DNA of 64,000 nt from Paracoccaceae bacterium (lineage in GTDB: Bacteria; Pseudomonadota; Alphaproteobacteria; Rhodobacterales; Rhodobacteraceae): contig JAMWZC010000008.1 of assembly GCA_024304985.1 (NCBI GenBank), positions 1 to 64,000 on the forward strand. The letters are read 5' to 3'. Under the pieces are notes generated by a model that was not told the DNA's origin, made no database searches, and saw only the letters and a program-made list of their open reading frames with translations. Positions 34,923 to 44,052 of the stretch are shown here, one piece after another (positions within the stretch are counted from its first letter, which is position 1; each line of letters begins with the position of its first letter). Both the position numbers and the translations under genes were made by a program.

Positions 34923-35391
34923 TTATTGTTTCAGCTGGAGGGAGATCAACACATCTCCGTCCAGAAGCAGCTTTCGTCCTTCCATAGCCGCCCGCAACGG
35001 ACGCAAACGTTGCGGGCGGGTCTGGTATTCTTCGAAGATGGCCGTCAGGCGAGCATCCCAACGCCGCAGCACCTCCTCCTTCGCATCCGAAACGTCGCGC
35101 AAGTCGGCTTCGGTCACCCGTGGCACAGCGTCCAGTTGCGTCAGCGCATTCAGAAGCATCGGGGAGTTGCCGGTGATCGCGCGGTCCAGTTGGTCAGTGA
35201 AATCTGCCCGCAGGCCGGCACAACCGGGGAAAAGCGACTTGATGGAAAAGCCCGCGCGATAGCCGTAAAACAGCCCGGTTCTGTCGTGCGACGACGTACT
35301 GCCCGTTACCGCCGTGGCGAAGATATTCCCGTAGATCGTGCTGCATGGAACCTCCCGCCGACCCGCGGGATGGTTCGTATTGCCAATGAGT
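34923..35391 (-). pseudogene. Startless open frame, probable gene remnant of unknown family
   Basis: From just after a TAA at about 35391 to the stop at 34923 the frame is open for about 155 codons and reads like protein: LIGNTNHPAGRREV at the N-side, GLFYGYRAGFSIKSLFPG in the middle and a charged helical C-terminus (DVSDAKEEVLRRWDARLTAIFEEYQ). There is no ATG, GTG or TTG with a ribosome site near the beginning; the first internal ATG is at 35159 and also lacks one. I do not recognise the family. An N-terminally truncated gene is the best reading. It lies beside the DUF932 remnant at the tRNA-Arg 3' side. Confidence 0.35.
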
Positions 35392-35537
35392 TAATAGGCG
35401 ATCAACCGACCGTCTTTAGCCTCGATCAGGAGTAGTGCTCGCTGCTGGCAGCATCAGAGTGAGAGGAGTGCTGGTCTCCCAGTGACGGGTTGAGGGCTGG
35501 GAGAGTGGCTCCCGCCGCCTGTCACGGGAGATAGCCG

Positions 35538-35728
35538 ATGGGCGTTGTGGAAGTTCTGGATCCGGTCGCACCGGCACGGGCTGGTGGCGGATCGGTGGAT
35601 GTGAGCCGGGGTGAGCAGAACGGGCGGTGTCGTCCGAATGGTGGGGCCGCGAGGATGACGGCCGTTATCTGGCGCTCGACGATCTCTGGCCCGATGTGAA
35701 GGCTCGGTCCGAGCGCCGCCCCATAGAG
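35538..35728 (+). pseudogene. DUF932 (plasmid/phage-type) gene remnant, frameshifted and truncated
   Basis: An ATG at 35538 with GGGAGA upstream opens a frame reading through [10 protein letters not shown], after which the homologous sequence continues in another frame as [20 protein letters not shown] and VKARSERRP. One missing G at about 35627 explains the switch. This is the N-terminus of DUF932 proteins, which are carried by plasmids and integrative elements of alphaproteobacteria and usually exceed 250 residues. Similarity stops at about 35728, 85 bases before the tRNA. The 80 bases upstream, with GGGCTGGGAGAGTGGCTCCC, also resemble the leader usually found before such genes. Family recognition is from memory of the motif order. 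Confidence 0.6.
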
Positions 35729-35813
35729 CTTCGCGGAATTACCCCTGCAAACGCGCACCACAAACCCACTGGTCACGCGCAGCAGACATGTGGAAAAATA
35801 TGCGAAATAAAAA

Positions 35814-35890
<77 letters not shown>

Positions 35891-35958
35891 ATCTGCGGGT
35901 GGAATAGGACAAAGCACGCGTCCCCGCAACCGCTATTTGGCGTGGGCCCTGGCCCGTG

Positions 35959-37179
35959 TCAGGCGAAAAGCTCATGCGCCAGTTCCAGCGCGTCGATCAG
36001 CACATCGACTTCGGCTTCGGTGTTGTACAGCCCGAAAGATGCGCGGCAGGTGGCGTTGACGCCCAGATGCTCCATCAAAGGCCCCGCGCAATGCTGGCCT
36101 GCACGCACCGCGACCCCCTTCTTGTCAAGGATGGTCGAAATATCATGGGCATGCGCTGCCCCATCCATCGTGAACGAAAAGATCGCTGCCTTGTCCGCCG
36201 TGGTGCCCTGCACCGAAATCCAGTTCAGACCGTCAAGGCGCGTGCGCGCATAGTCGCGCAAGGCGCGTTCATGGGCGGCGATATTTCCCATCCCCAGGCC
36301 CATCATGTATTCCAGAGCAACCCCCAGTCCGATGGTCTGCACGATGCCGGGCGTCCCCGCCTCGAACTTCATGGGCGGGTCGTTATAGGTGACTGTCTCG
36401 CGCGTGACCTCGCGGATCATGTCACCGCCACCGATGAAAGGGCGCATCTCGGCCATGCGGTCGTGGCGGACATAGATCGCACCCGATCCGGACGGACCAT
36501 AGAGTTTGTGACCTGTGATGGCGTAGAAATCACAGCCGATATCCTGCACGTTGACGGGCATGTGCACAGCCGCCTGTGACCCATCCACCAGCACGGGCAC
36601 ACCCTCCGCGCGCGCGCCATCGCAGATCGCCTTCACATCCACCACCGTACCCAGCACGTTGGACACATGCGTCACCGCAATCAGCTTGGTGCGCGGGGTG
36701 ATGGCGTCCAGCACGGCCTGCGGGTCCAGCGCACCAGTCGCATCCACATCGACCCATTTGATGACCACGCCTTGCCTTTCGCGCAGGAAATGCCATGGCA
36801 CGATATTGGCGTGATGTTCCATGATGGACAGGATGATCTCATCCCCTGCCTGCATCCGGGGCATGGCCCAACCATAAGCGACCATGTTGATCCCCTCGGT
36901 CGTGCCCGAGTTGAAAATGATCTCGTCCTCGGAACCGGCCCCCAGAAAGCGGGCGATGATTCCGCGCACGCGTTCGTAATTGTCGGTGGCCAGATTGGAC
37001 AGATAGTGCAAGCCCCTGTGAACATTCGCATATTCATGGGAATAGGCATGGGTGATCGCGTCGATCACAACCTGCGGCTTCTGCGCCGAGGCCCCATTGT
37101 CCAGATAGACCAGGGGCTTGCCGTTCACCTGCCGGGACAGGATCGGGAAATCGGCGCGGATCTTTTCGACATCATACAT
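35959..37179 (-). CDS. sufS: Cysteine desulfurase SufS
   Basis: 406 residues, standard for SufS (group II). PLP lysine K225 in [12 protein letters not shown], catalytic cysteine C364 in [10 protein letters not shown], and [12 protein letters not shown] for cofactor stacking. It mobilises sulfur from cysteine for the SufBCD scaffold. It is the last gene of the iscR-suf operon, four bases after a Yip1-like membrane gene. In related genomes sufT and sufA commonly follow; here the tRNA-Arg and the remnant region follow instead. No sufE or sufU is seen in the window. Confidence 0.95.
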   Translation of the reverse strand: MYDVEKIRADFPILSRQVNGKPLVYLDNGASAQKPQVVIDAITHAYSHEYANVHRGLHYLSNLATDNYERVRGIIARFLGAGSEDEIIFNSGTTEGINMVAYGWAMPRMQAGDEIILSIMEHHANIVPWHFLRERQGVVIKWVDVDATGALDPQAVLDAITPRTKLIAVTHVSNVLGTVVDVKAICDGARAEGVPVLVDGSQAAVHMPVNVQDIGCDFYAITGHKLYGPSGSGAIYVRHDRMAEMRPFIGGGDMIREVTRETVTYNDPPMKFEAGTPGIVQTIGLGVALEYMMGLGMGNIAAHERALRDYARTRLDGLNWISVQGTTADKAAIFSFTMDGAAHAHDISTILDKKGVAVRAGQHCAGPLMEHLGVNATCRASFGLYNTEAEVDVLIDALELAHELFA

Positions 37180-37183
37180 GGGT

Positions 37184-37765
37184 TCAACTCGCTTCGGTTG
37201 CGGGGACGCCGATCAGCATCATCAGGAAAGACAGGCCGATGGTGACGCCCACGACCGAGAAGACAAGCACCAGAACGCTTTTTCCCAGCGATCCGAGACG
37301 ATGCGCCACATCCAGAAAATTCACCAGCAGCCAAAGGCTGTACGCGGCCACGACCAAAGTCGCCATCAGGGCCAACGCCGGCATCAGCATGGTCAGCACC
37401 AGAAGCACGGCCTGCGCTGCCAGCCGCAGATATTGCAGCCAGACCATCACGACCGTCACATCCGCCAGCCGACCCTGCCCGCCCATCATGCCCCCCACCC
37501 AAGTCAGCAGATGCATGGTGATCACCATGCCCCCTGCCATGGCCACGGCATAGAGCACCGGGTTGGAAAACAGACCGGGCAGCGGGAAAGTCGTGGGAAA
37601 GAGCATCAAATTCACGCTGAACATCAGCGCATTCAGCACCGCCCCCAGTGCAAGCGCCGTCCAGAGTGTCGGCAGGCCGAGATCCATCGCAATCAGCCGC
37701 TCGGCCGTCGCGCGCGGGTCACGCAGCGTGTCCATGGCAAGAGTTGGAAGGTCATTCACTTGCAT
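37184..37765 (-). CDS. Yip1-family membrane protein in the suf operon
   Basis: About 193 residues with five membrane segments after a short cytoplasmic N-terminus (LRDPRATAERLIAMDLGLPTLW, a segment common to alphaproteobacterial Yip1-domain proteins). Function unknown; bacterial Yip1 proteins are not characterised. Start at 37765 has GGGGAGAG eight bases upstream and overlaps the stop of the preceding membrane gene by 14 bases. Located between sufD and sufS, a position often filled by such a gene in Rhodobacterales. Confidence 0.75.
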   Translation of the reverse strand: MQVNDLPTLAMDTLRDPRATAERLIAMDLGLPTLWTALALGAVLNALMFSVNLMLFPTTFPLPGLFSNPVLYAVAMAGGMVITMHLLTWVGGMMGGQGRLADVTVVMVWLQYLRLAAQAVLLVLTMLMPALALMATLVVAAYSLWLLVNFLDVAHRLGSLGKSVLVLVFSVVGVTIGLSFLMMLIGVPATEAS

Positions 37766-38252
37766 CGGGTCTCTCTCCCCAGCCGGCCTGTCGCAGACCC
37801 GCCATCCAGAACCACAGGAACGTGGCAAACCACAGCACCCCGGTCAAATTCAACTCAAGCCCTTCACCGATGAAACCTGCCACCAACCCCCAGAGCAACA
37901 TCACGGGACTTGCTGCCAACAAGGCCCAGAACAAGGCCAGTCGTGCACCAAATCCAGTGCTCCGGCCCCCAAACAGCCGGATCAGACCATGGCTGAGCAG
38001 CGCCACCGTATAAAGAACAAGCGGAAGAATGAAGACCACGCCGAACAGTGACCCCGCCATCAGCAATTGAAGATCCTCACCCGCCAGATAGGACTGTCGC
38101 GCCAGTCGCGGCCACTGGGCCACGAACATGACAAGACAGCCACCGAGCAGCATGACCAGCGCGCGATCCTCGCGCTGGCCAGCCGACAGAAGCCGGGCCA
38201 CGACGCGGCCGGGTCCCCGGTATGTCGCGGCAATATCGGTCGTGACCGGCAT
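37752..38252 (-). CDS. Small membrane protein (Yip1-like) in the suf operon
   Basis: 166 residues with four or five hydrophobic segments (residues about 33-50, 62-85, 105-130, 138-155). The N-terminal 30 residues are basic (GRVVARLLSAGQREDRALVML). It resembles a shortened relative of the next gene, so the two may form a pair or heteromer. The start and the sufD stop share one base (TGATG), which implies translational coupling to sufD. No function can be assigned. Confidence 0.7.
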   Translation of the reverse strand: MPVTTDIAATYRGPGRVVARLLSAGQREDRALVMLLGGCLVMFVAQWPRLARQSYLAGEDLQLLMAGSLFGVVFILPLVLYTVALLSHGLIRLFGGRSTGFGARLALFWALLAASPVMLLWGLVAGFIGEGLELNLTGVLWFATFLWFWMAGLRQAGWGERPDASE

Positions 38253-39538
38253 CAGCCGCCCCTGCGGGCGAGCCAGCCGGTCAAGCGGCTGACGATCTCG
38301 TCACGCAGACCTTCGTCCTCGATCTCTTCGACCGCTTCGGCCAGGAAGGACAACACAAGAAGATCGGTCGCCTCCTTCTTGGGCACCCCGCGCGAGCGCA
38401 GGTAATACAGCGCGTCCATATCGATCGCCCCCGAGGTCGAGCCATGCGAGCAGGCCACGTCATCGGCATAGATCTCAAGTTCGGGCTTGGCGAGGAACTG
38501 GCTGTCACCGTCCAGAAGAAGCGACTGGCTGATCTGATAGCCATCGGTCTTCTGCGCGCCCTCCTTGACCAGAATCTTGCCTTGGAACACGCCGACAGCC
38601 CCGTTGCGCAGCACTTTCTTGAAAACCTGACGGCTTTCGCAGCGCAGCGCATCATGGGTCACGAAGACGGTATCGTCATGATGGAAGGCCCCGTCGCCCA
38701 TCGCGGCACCCGCGATATGGGCCACCGCGTCGTCGCCTGTCATCTCGATCACCGCTTCGTTGCGGGTCAACACGCCATTCACCGTAAGTGTAAAGGACTT
38801 GAACTGGCTTTCAGCCCCCAGACGCGCGAAAATATGCGTCGCGGCCCGCCGTTCGTGATCCCGCCCCTGCGCGCGGATATGGTGGAAGCGGGCACCGTCT
38901 GCCACCTCGACCTCCAATACCTTATTGAAGCGTGCCGCCGCCGGTCCATTCTCCAGAAGGGTCAACTCGGCCCCCTTCTCAAGTTTCACGACATGATGCA
39001 GAATCGCATCCGATGTTTCGGATTTATGGGTATAAATCAGGCTGATCGGCTTGGACGCCGCACCAGTGACGCGGATCAGGACACCATCGGTCGCATAGGC
39101 GCTGTTGAAGGCCGCCAACGGACGGTCCACCGGCTTTTGCCCGCGCGCCTCAAGCACACCGTAAAGGTCCTTGGCCCAATGGATATCGGCCTTGGCCGCG
39201 GTTTCAAGCCGCTCGATCTCGACCCCCGCGAGGGTGAGGTCATCGCTTGCGGCCGGATCGAAAACGCCATCGACAAAGACGACGCGCAGACGATCGACGC
39301 TTTCGAAAACCTGCGGTTCCTTGCTGTCGAACAGGGCTGCGGCCGGGGCCTCGGCCTGGGTCAGCGTTTCGGGTCGGGTATAGCGCCAGTATTCGTCACG
39401 CCGCGCGGGCAAGCCCATCGCGCGCAACCGGGCGAGCGCGTCCGTGCGCACCGATGTCGCCCACTTTCCACCAGCCGGCAGATCGAGTGTCGCGATCCGT
39501 GCCTCTGTCGCCTCCTGCTTCAGTTCCGCCCGTGCCAT
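38252..39538 (-). CDS. sufD: Fe-S cluster assembly protein SufD
   Basis: About 428 residues. N-terminal helical part with GLPARRDEYWRYTRPETL, then the right-handed beta-helix typical of SufB/SufD with conserved VFQGKILVKEGAQKTDGYQ and LEIYADDVACSHGSTSG (the conserved His of SufD), and a helical end. It forms the SufBC2D scaffold that builds clusters. The start at 39538 overlaps the sufC stop by one base; a GTG one codon upstream is less likely. Confidence 0.95.
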   Translation of the reverse strand: MARAELKQEATEARIATLDLPAGGKWATSVRTDALARLRAMGLPARRDEYWRYTRPETLTQAEAPAAALFDSKEPQVFESVDRLRVVFVDGVFDPAASDDLTLAGVEIERLETAAKADIHWAKDLYGVLEARGQKPVDRPLAAFNSAYATDGVLIRVTGAASKPISLIYTHKSETSDAILHHVVKLEKGAELTLLENGPAAARFNKVLEVEVADGARFHHIRAQGRDHERRAATHIFARLGAESQFKSFTLTVNGVLTRNEAVIEMTGDDAVAHIAGAAMGDGAFHHDDTVFVTHDALRCESRQVFKKVLRNGAVGVFQGKILVKEGAQKTDGYQISQSLLLDGDSQFLAKPELEIYADDVACSHGSTSGAIDMDALYYLRSRGVPKKEATDLLVLSFLAEAVEEIEDEGLRDEIVSRLTGWLARRGG

Positions 39539-40299
39539 CACACCGCCTCCGCTTCGGCCAGCAGATCTGCATAACCGTTCTGCTCTACTTCAAGCGCCAG
39601 TTCGGGACCGCCCGACTTGATGATGCGGCCATCGGCCATGATATGCACCACATCTGGTTTGATATGGTCCAGAAGCCGTTGATAATGCGTGATGACAAGG
39701 AATGACCGCCCAGCATCGCGCAGCGCGTTCACACCATCGGACACCAGTTTCATCGCATCCACGTCAAGACCTGAATCCGTCTCGTCCAGAATGCACATCT
39801 TGGGTTCCAGCATGGCCATCTGCAGGATCTCGTTCCGCTTCTTCTCACCGCCCGAGAAACCCACGTTAACGGGGCGCTTCAACATATCCGCGTCAATCTG
39901 CAGGGTCTTGGCCTTCTCGCGGATCACCTTGAGGAAATCGGCAGCGCTCATCTCCTCTTGCCCGCGGGCCTTGCGTTGCGCGTTCACGGCGGTGCGCAGG
40001 AAGGTCATGTTGCCCACACCGGGAATTTCGACCGGATACTGAAAGGCCAGGAACAGACCCGCTGCCGCGCGCTCTTCGGGCTCCATGTCAAGAATTTCCT
40101 CGCCTTCCAGCGTGGCGCTGCCATCCGTCACCGCATAGCCGTCACGCCCCGACAGGACATAGGACAGGGTGGATTTGCCCGATCCGTTAGGACCCATGAT
40201 CGCATGCACGGTGCCCGGTTCGATCACAAGGTCCACGCCCTTGAGGATCGCCTTGTCCTCGGCTTCAAGTTTGACGTGCAGATTCTTGATTTCCAGCAT
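39538..40299 (-). CDS. sufC: Fe-S cluster assembly ATPase SufC
   Basis: 253 residues of the ABC ATPase fold. Walker A MGPNGSGKSTL, signature VGFSGGEKKRNE, Walker B CILDETDSGLD and switch histidine in LVITHYQRLL, with the SufC-typical AFQYPVEIPGV. It powers the SufBCD scaffold. GGAAAGGA lies before the start at 40299. A 38-base gap separates it from the upstream methyltransferase-like gene on the same strand. Confidence 0.96.
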   Translation of the reverse strand: MLEIKNLHVKLEAEDKAILKGVDLVIEPGTVHAIMGPNGSGKSTLSYVLSGRDGYAVTDGSATLEGEEILDMEPEERAAAGLFLAFQYPVEIPGVGNMTFLRTAVNAQRKARGQEEMSAADFLKVIREKAKTLQIDADMLKRPVNVGFSGGEKKRNEILQMAMLEPKMCILDETDSGLDVDAMKLVSDGVNALRDAGRSFLVITHYQRLLDHIKPDVVHIMADGRIIKSGGPELALEVEQNGYADLLAEAEAV

Positions 40300-40337
40300 C
40301 TTTATTCCTTTCCGTATTGTCCTGATCCAGACGGCCC

Positions 40338-40934
40338 TCAGGGCCGTGTCATCAGATTGAACACCTGCAGCAGCCGGTTGGCCGGCACAGGCATCGGGTT
40401 GATCTCAAAGCGGGCCATGCGGCCCATGATCGCGGCCGGCGCGCCCAGAAACGTCTCGATCTGGTGATGGCGCGGGCGATTGGCATAGTCGTCGTAATAC
40501 AGCGTGACAGGCCGGACGATCCGGAACGCCGTGGCCAGCGCGCAGCCCATCCGGAACCGGCCATCCACCAGAACCACATCGGGATGGGTAAAACCCGGCA
40601 GGTCCCAGACTGCAAGCGGATAGCGGGCAAACCCCTTCCAGCCGCTGTCATCAATCGGGTGTCCCCATTCCTTGGTTGGCCCGATATCGGACCAGACGAT
40701 GTCCACCTGACCCGCAGGCGGATGGGCCGCGAACCAGTCGCGCATCATCTGTGCCCAGGCCTTGTCGCTCTCGACCGATGTCACACGCTTCCCCAGTTCC
40801 GCCGCCATCACCGTGGACCCGCCCGACCCATACTCAAGGATCGTGCTTGCCGCGGCATAGGCCGCGCCAAGTGCCGCGGCCTCGGCCTCGGGCAGGGTCA
40901 GTTCCGGACGGATCAGAGCGGCGGTCGAGTTCAT
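40338..40934 (-). CDS. Class I SAM-dependent methyltransferase-like protein in suf operon
   Basis: 198 residues with a Rossmann motif [16 protein letters not shown] at residues 32-46, motif II-like [14 protein letters not shown] and an acidic [19 protein letters not shown] that resembles motif IV. The family is often annotated as hypothetical or methyltransferase; the substrate is unknown. Its start overlaps the YbjQ-family gene stop by four bases (ATGA). It sits inside the suf operon with no obvious link to Fe-S chemistry. Confidence 0.7.
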   Translation of the reverse strand: MNSTAALIRPELTLPEAEAAALGAAYAAASTILEYGSGGSTVMAAELGKRVTSVESDKAWAQMMRDWFAAHPPAGQVDIVWSDIGPTKEWGHPIDDSGWKGFARYPLAVWDLPGFTHPDVVLVDGRFRMGCALATAFRIVRPVTLYYDDYANRPRHHQIETFLGAPAAIMGRMARFEINPMPVPANRLLQVFNLMTRP

Positions 40935-41251
40935 AAGCGCTGCACCACCACCGCCGTTCCCGAGGCGCTGACCATCAGCATCGACTGTCCAACCACTTCA
41001 TAGTCCAGATCGACACCGACCACGGCATTGGCCCCGGCTAACGCGGCCTTCTGCTGCAACTCCCGCAGGGCCGTATCGCGGGCGTCCTGAAGCTTCGACT
41101 CGTAAGCCCCTGAACGGCCGCCAATAATATCGGTGATCCCGGCAAAGATGTCGCGCACCACATTGGCGCCCATGATCGCCTCGCCCACCACGATGCCGCG
41201 ATAGTCGGTGATGCGATGACCTTCGATGCTATTGGTTGTCGTGACGATCAT
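40931..41251 (-). CDS. YbjQ/DUF74 family protein
   Basis: 106 residues, the full length of this family. It has the conserved start [23 protein letters not shown], the [11 protein letters not shown] turn and the [15 protein letters not shown] strand. YbjQ proteins form pentamers and were once proposed to bind heavy metals, but no function is proven. Translationally coupled to the methyltransferase-like gene downstream and three bases after the DUF486 gene upstream. Confidence 0.85.
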   Translation of the reverse strand: MIVTTTNSIEGHRITDYRGIVVGEAIMGANVVRDIFAGITDIIGGRSGAYESKLQDARDTALRELQQKAALAGANAVVGVDLDYEVVGQSMLMVSASGTAVVVQRL

Positions 41252-41254
41252 TTC

Positions 41255-41596
41255 CTATCCTCTGAAAACAAGCGCCGCACCCAGCGCGATGAAGCCGAAA
41301 CCTGCCGCCGTGGTCCAGCTGATCGTTTCCTTCAACCAGAACACGGAGAATCCGACGAAGACGATCAGGGTGATCACCTCCTGTATGGTTTTCAGCTGGG
41401 CCGCTGAATACACCTGATGCCCCATCCGGTTGGCGGGCACTGCCAGGGTGTATTCGAACAACGCGATCCCCCAGCTGATCAGGATCACCGCGAAAAGCGG
41501 CGCGGTCGGGAATTTCAGATGACCATACCAGGCGAAGGTCATGAAAACATTCGAGACCGCCAGCATCAGAATCGGTGCGACATGGGCCACGGTCAT
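41255..41596 (-). CDS. DUF486 family small membrane protein
   Basis: 113 residues with four predicted membrane helices (about 5-23, 32-52, 68-86, 93-111). The sequence NVFMTFAWYGHLK near the start and FEYTLAVPANRMGHQVYSAAQLK in the middle are typical of DUF486, distantly related to the drug/metabolite transporter superfamily. Transported molecule, if any, is unknown. Start overlaps the FkbM-family gene stop by four bases. Confidence 0.85.
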   Translation of the reverse strand: MTVAHVAPILMLAVSNVFMTFAWYGHLKFPTAPLFAVILISWGIALFEYTLAVPANRMGHQVYSAAQLKTIQEVITLIVFVGFSVFWLKETISWTTAAGFGFIALGAALVFRG

Positions 41597-42459
41597 GCGC
41601 GCAACTCCTGCGGCAGGTGATCGACATAGGCCCCCGGCAGCGTCTTGCGCGTCAGGCCGCGCGCGACCAGCGTGTCAATCGCCAGCAAGGCCAGGTCATG
41701 ACTGCCGATGGTCGCCGCCAACAGTGCAAGGGCGCGCAATTGTGCATCCGACCAAGTTTCGCGATCCTCGAGGCTGCGGATATAGACCGCATCCCCGTCG
41801 ATCAGCTGGCTGGACAGGGCCTTTGCATTGACACGCGCCTTCTGGCTGTGGTGCAGCATGCGGGACTTCTGATGCAGAAACCGGTGCAGCACGAACCCCT
41901 GCGCGCGCAAGGTGCGGTCCAGATCATGCAGCATCGGCTCGCCATCATAGAGGCGATGGAACCGCATTTCGGCAATCACCATGACCGCCTGCGCCAGCTT
42001 GGTCCGACCGCCGTCGATCACATCACATTCCGCGCCTTGCGCATCAACCTTCAGCAAGTCGATCCGTGCAATATCCGCAATATCATCAAGACGATGCGTC
42101 ACGATGCTGACCTTTTGATCCTGTCCCAGATGGCGGCGGAAATGCCCAAGATAGCCAATCGCCGCCTCACTCAGCGGATAGAGAGAGGACATCTCGGACG
42201 AAGGATAGACATGCAGCGTGGCAGGCCCGCCCGCGCCCAGGGCCAATGGCAGCCAGGTCGCATGTTCCGAGCCTGCCAGTTGTGCAAAAGCATCGGGATT
42301 GGGCTCGAACCCCCAAACATGACACAGACCCTTGCTCAACAAAGGCTTGTAGATCGGCCTTCCCAGTGGGTTGGCCCCGACATCGACAATGGCCAGAGGG
42401 GCGGCCAGATCAAGCCGCGCCCCCAGCATCGCGATCAGGGATTTTCCCGCCACAGCCAT
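41593..42459 (-). CDS. FkbM family methyltransferase
   Basis: 288 residues. Motif I AIVDVGANPLG near residue 24, then the FkbM-typical CHVWGFEPNPDAFAQL and IDLLKVDAQGAECDVIDG. FkbM-type enzymes O-methylate sugars or polyketides; the substrate here is unknown, and nothing nearby suggests polysaccharide synthesis. AAGG lies before the start. The gene begins 36 bases after sufB and is coupled to the DUF486 gene, so it belongs to the suf transcript. Confidence 0.8.
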   Translation of the reverse strand: MAVAGKSLIAMLGARLDLAAPLAIVDVGANPLGRPIYKPLLSKGLCHVWGFEPNPDAFAQLAGSEHATWLPLALGAGGPATLHVYPSSEMSSLYPLSEAAIGYLGHFRRHLGQDQKVSIVTHRLDDIADIARIDLLKVDAQGAECDVIDGGRTKLAQAVMVIAEMRFHRLYDGEPMLHDLDRTLRAQGFVLHRFLHQKSRMLHHSQKARVNAKALSSQLIDGDAVYIRSLEDRETWSDAQLRALALLAATIGSHDLALLAIDTLVARGLTRKTLPGAYVDHLPQELRA

Positions 42460-42495
42460 AGCCTTGTCCCACGCGCAGGGCCGCAGCCCCCGGCC

Positions 42496-44016
42496 TCAGC
42501 CGACGCTGCCTTCCAGAGAGATGGCAACCAGTTGCTGCGCTTCCATGGCGAATTCCATCGGCAGCGCCTGCAACACTTCGCGGCAGAAACCGTTGACGAC
42601 CAGCGCCACCGCCTCTTCCTCGTCCATCCCGCGCGACCGGCAATAGAACAGCTGATCGTCATCCACCTTGGACGTGGTCGCCTCATGCTCGACCCGCGCG
42701 GTATTGTTGCGCACCTCGATATAAGGCACGGTATGCGCGCCGCATTTGTCGCCGATCAGCAGGCTGTCACACTGGGTGTAGTTCCGCCCGTTCTGTGCCT
42801 TGGGGTGCATGGACACAAGGCCACGATACGTATTCTGCGCCCGTCCCGCGCTGATCCCTTTCGAGACGATGCGCGACTTCGTGTTCTTGCCCAGATGCAC
42901 CATCTTGGTGCCGGTATCGGCCTGCTGCATGTTGTTGGCGATGGCGATGGAATAGAACTCGCCTTGGCTGTCATCGCCGCGCAGGATGCAGGAGGGATAT
43001 TTCCACGTCACAGCCGATCCGGTTTCCACCTGCGTCCACATCACCTTGGCCCGGTCGCCCCGGCAATCGGCGCGCTTGGTGACAAAGTTGTAGATGCCGC
43101 CACGGCCTTCTTCATCGCCCGGATACCAGTTCTGGACGGTGGAATACTTCACCTCGGCATCTTCCTCGATGATGATCTCGACCACCGCCGCATGGAGCTG
43201 CGCCGTGTCGCGCTTGGGCGCGGTGCAACCTTCCAGGTAGGACACGTAGCTACCCTTGTCGGCAATGATCAGGGTCCGCTCGAACTGGCCGGTATTCTCC
43301 GCATTGATGCGGAAATAGGTGCTCAACTCCATCGGGCAGCGCACGCCCGGCGGCACATAGACGAAGGAGCCATCGGAAAACACGGCCGAATTCAGCGTGG
43401 CATAGAAATTGTCCGAGGGCGGGACGACCGACCCCAGATACTTCTTCACCAGTTCCGGATGATTGCGGATCGCCTCGGAGATCGAGCAGAAGATGACCCC
43501 TGCCTTTTCCAGATCCTTCTGGAAAGTGGTCCCCAGCGACACGGAATCGAACACCGCATCCACGGCAACCTTGCGTCCCTCGGGCTTGTAATCCTCGGCC
43601 CCTTCGACGCCCGCAAGGATCATCTGCTCTTGCAGCGGAATCCCCAACTTCTTGTATGTTTCCAGCAGCTTGGGATCGACATCATCCAGCGACTTGGGCT
43701 TGTCGATCATGCTGGTCGGGCGGGCATAGTAATAGATGTCCTGAAAGTCGATCTTGGGATAGCTGACCATGGCCCATGTCGGCTCCTCCATCTGTTCCCA
43801 GCGCTGGAAGGCCGACAGACGCCATTCGGTCATCCATTCGGGTTCCTCGTTCTTGGTGCTGATCAGGCGCACGATATCGGGGTTCACGCCCTTGGGGGCG
43901 AATTCCATCTCGATCTCGGTATTCCAGCCATGCTTGTAGGTGCTGCCCACCTCGCGCACGGCCTCGACCGTCTCGCGGTCGACGCCTTCGCGGATCTCTT
44001 CTTTCAACGTGGTCAT
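42496..44016 (-). CDS. sufB: Fe-S cluster assembly protein SufB
   Basis: 506 residues, longer than SufD and with the SufB-specific N-terminus ([20 protein letters not shown]). The beta-helix includes TCAPKRD-like [13 protein letters not shown], the conserved [10 protein letters not shown] and the C-terminal [20 protein letters not shown] with a cysteine thought to hold the nascent cluster. AGGAGTAAGG precedes the start. It lies 36 bases after the cysteine desulfurase gene and is separated from sufC by four non-Suf genes. Confidence 0.96.
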   Translation of the reverse strand: MTTLKEEIREGVDRETVEAVREVGSTYKHGWNTEIEMEFAPKGVNPDIVRLISTKNEEPEWMTEWRLSAFQRWEQMEEPTWAMVSYPKIDFQDIYYYARPTSMIDKPKSLDDVDPKLLETYKKLGIPLQEQMILAGVEGAEDYKPEGRKVAVDAVFDSVSLGTTFQKDLEKAGVIFCSISEAIRNHPELVKKYLGSVVPPSDNFYATLNSAVFSDGSFVYVPPGVRCPMELSTYFRINAENTGQFERTLIIADKGSYVSYLEGCTAPKRDTAQLHAAVVEIIIEEDAEVKYSTVQNWYPGDEEGRGGIYNFVTKRADCRGDRAKVMWTQVETGSAVTWKYPSCILRGDDSQGEFYSIAIANNMQQADTGTKMVHLGKNTKSRIVSKGISAGRAQNTYRGLVSMHPKAQNGRNYTQCDSLLIGDKCGAHTVPYIEVRNNTARVEHEATTSKVDDDQLFYCRSRGMDEEEAVALVVNGFCREVLQALPMEFAMEAQQLVAISLEGSVG

Positions 44017-44052
44017 GGCCTTACTCCTGTTCGCGTCTCGTCATTCGGTCGG

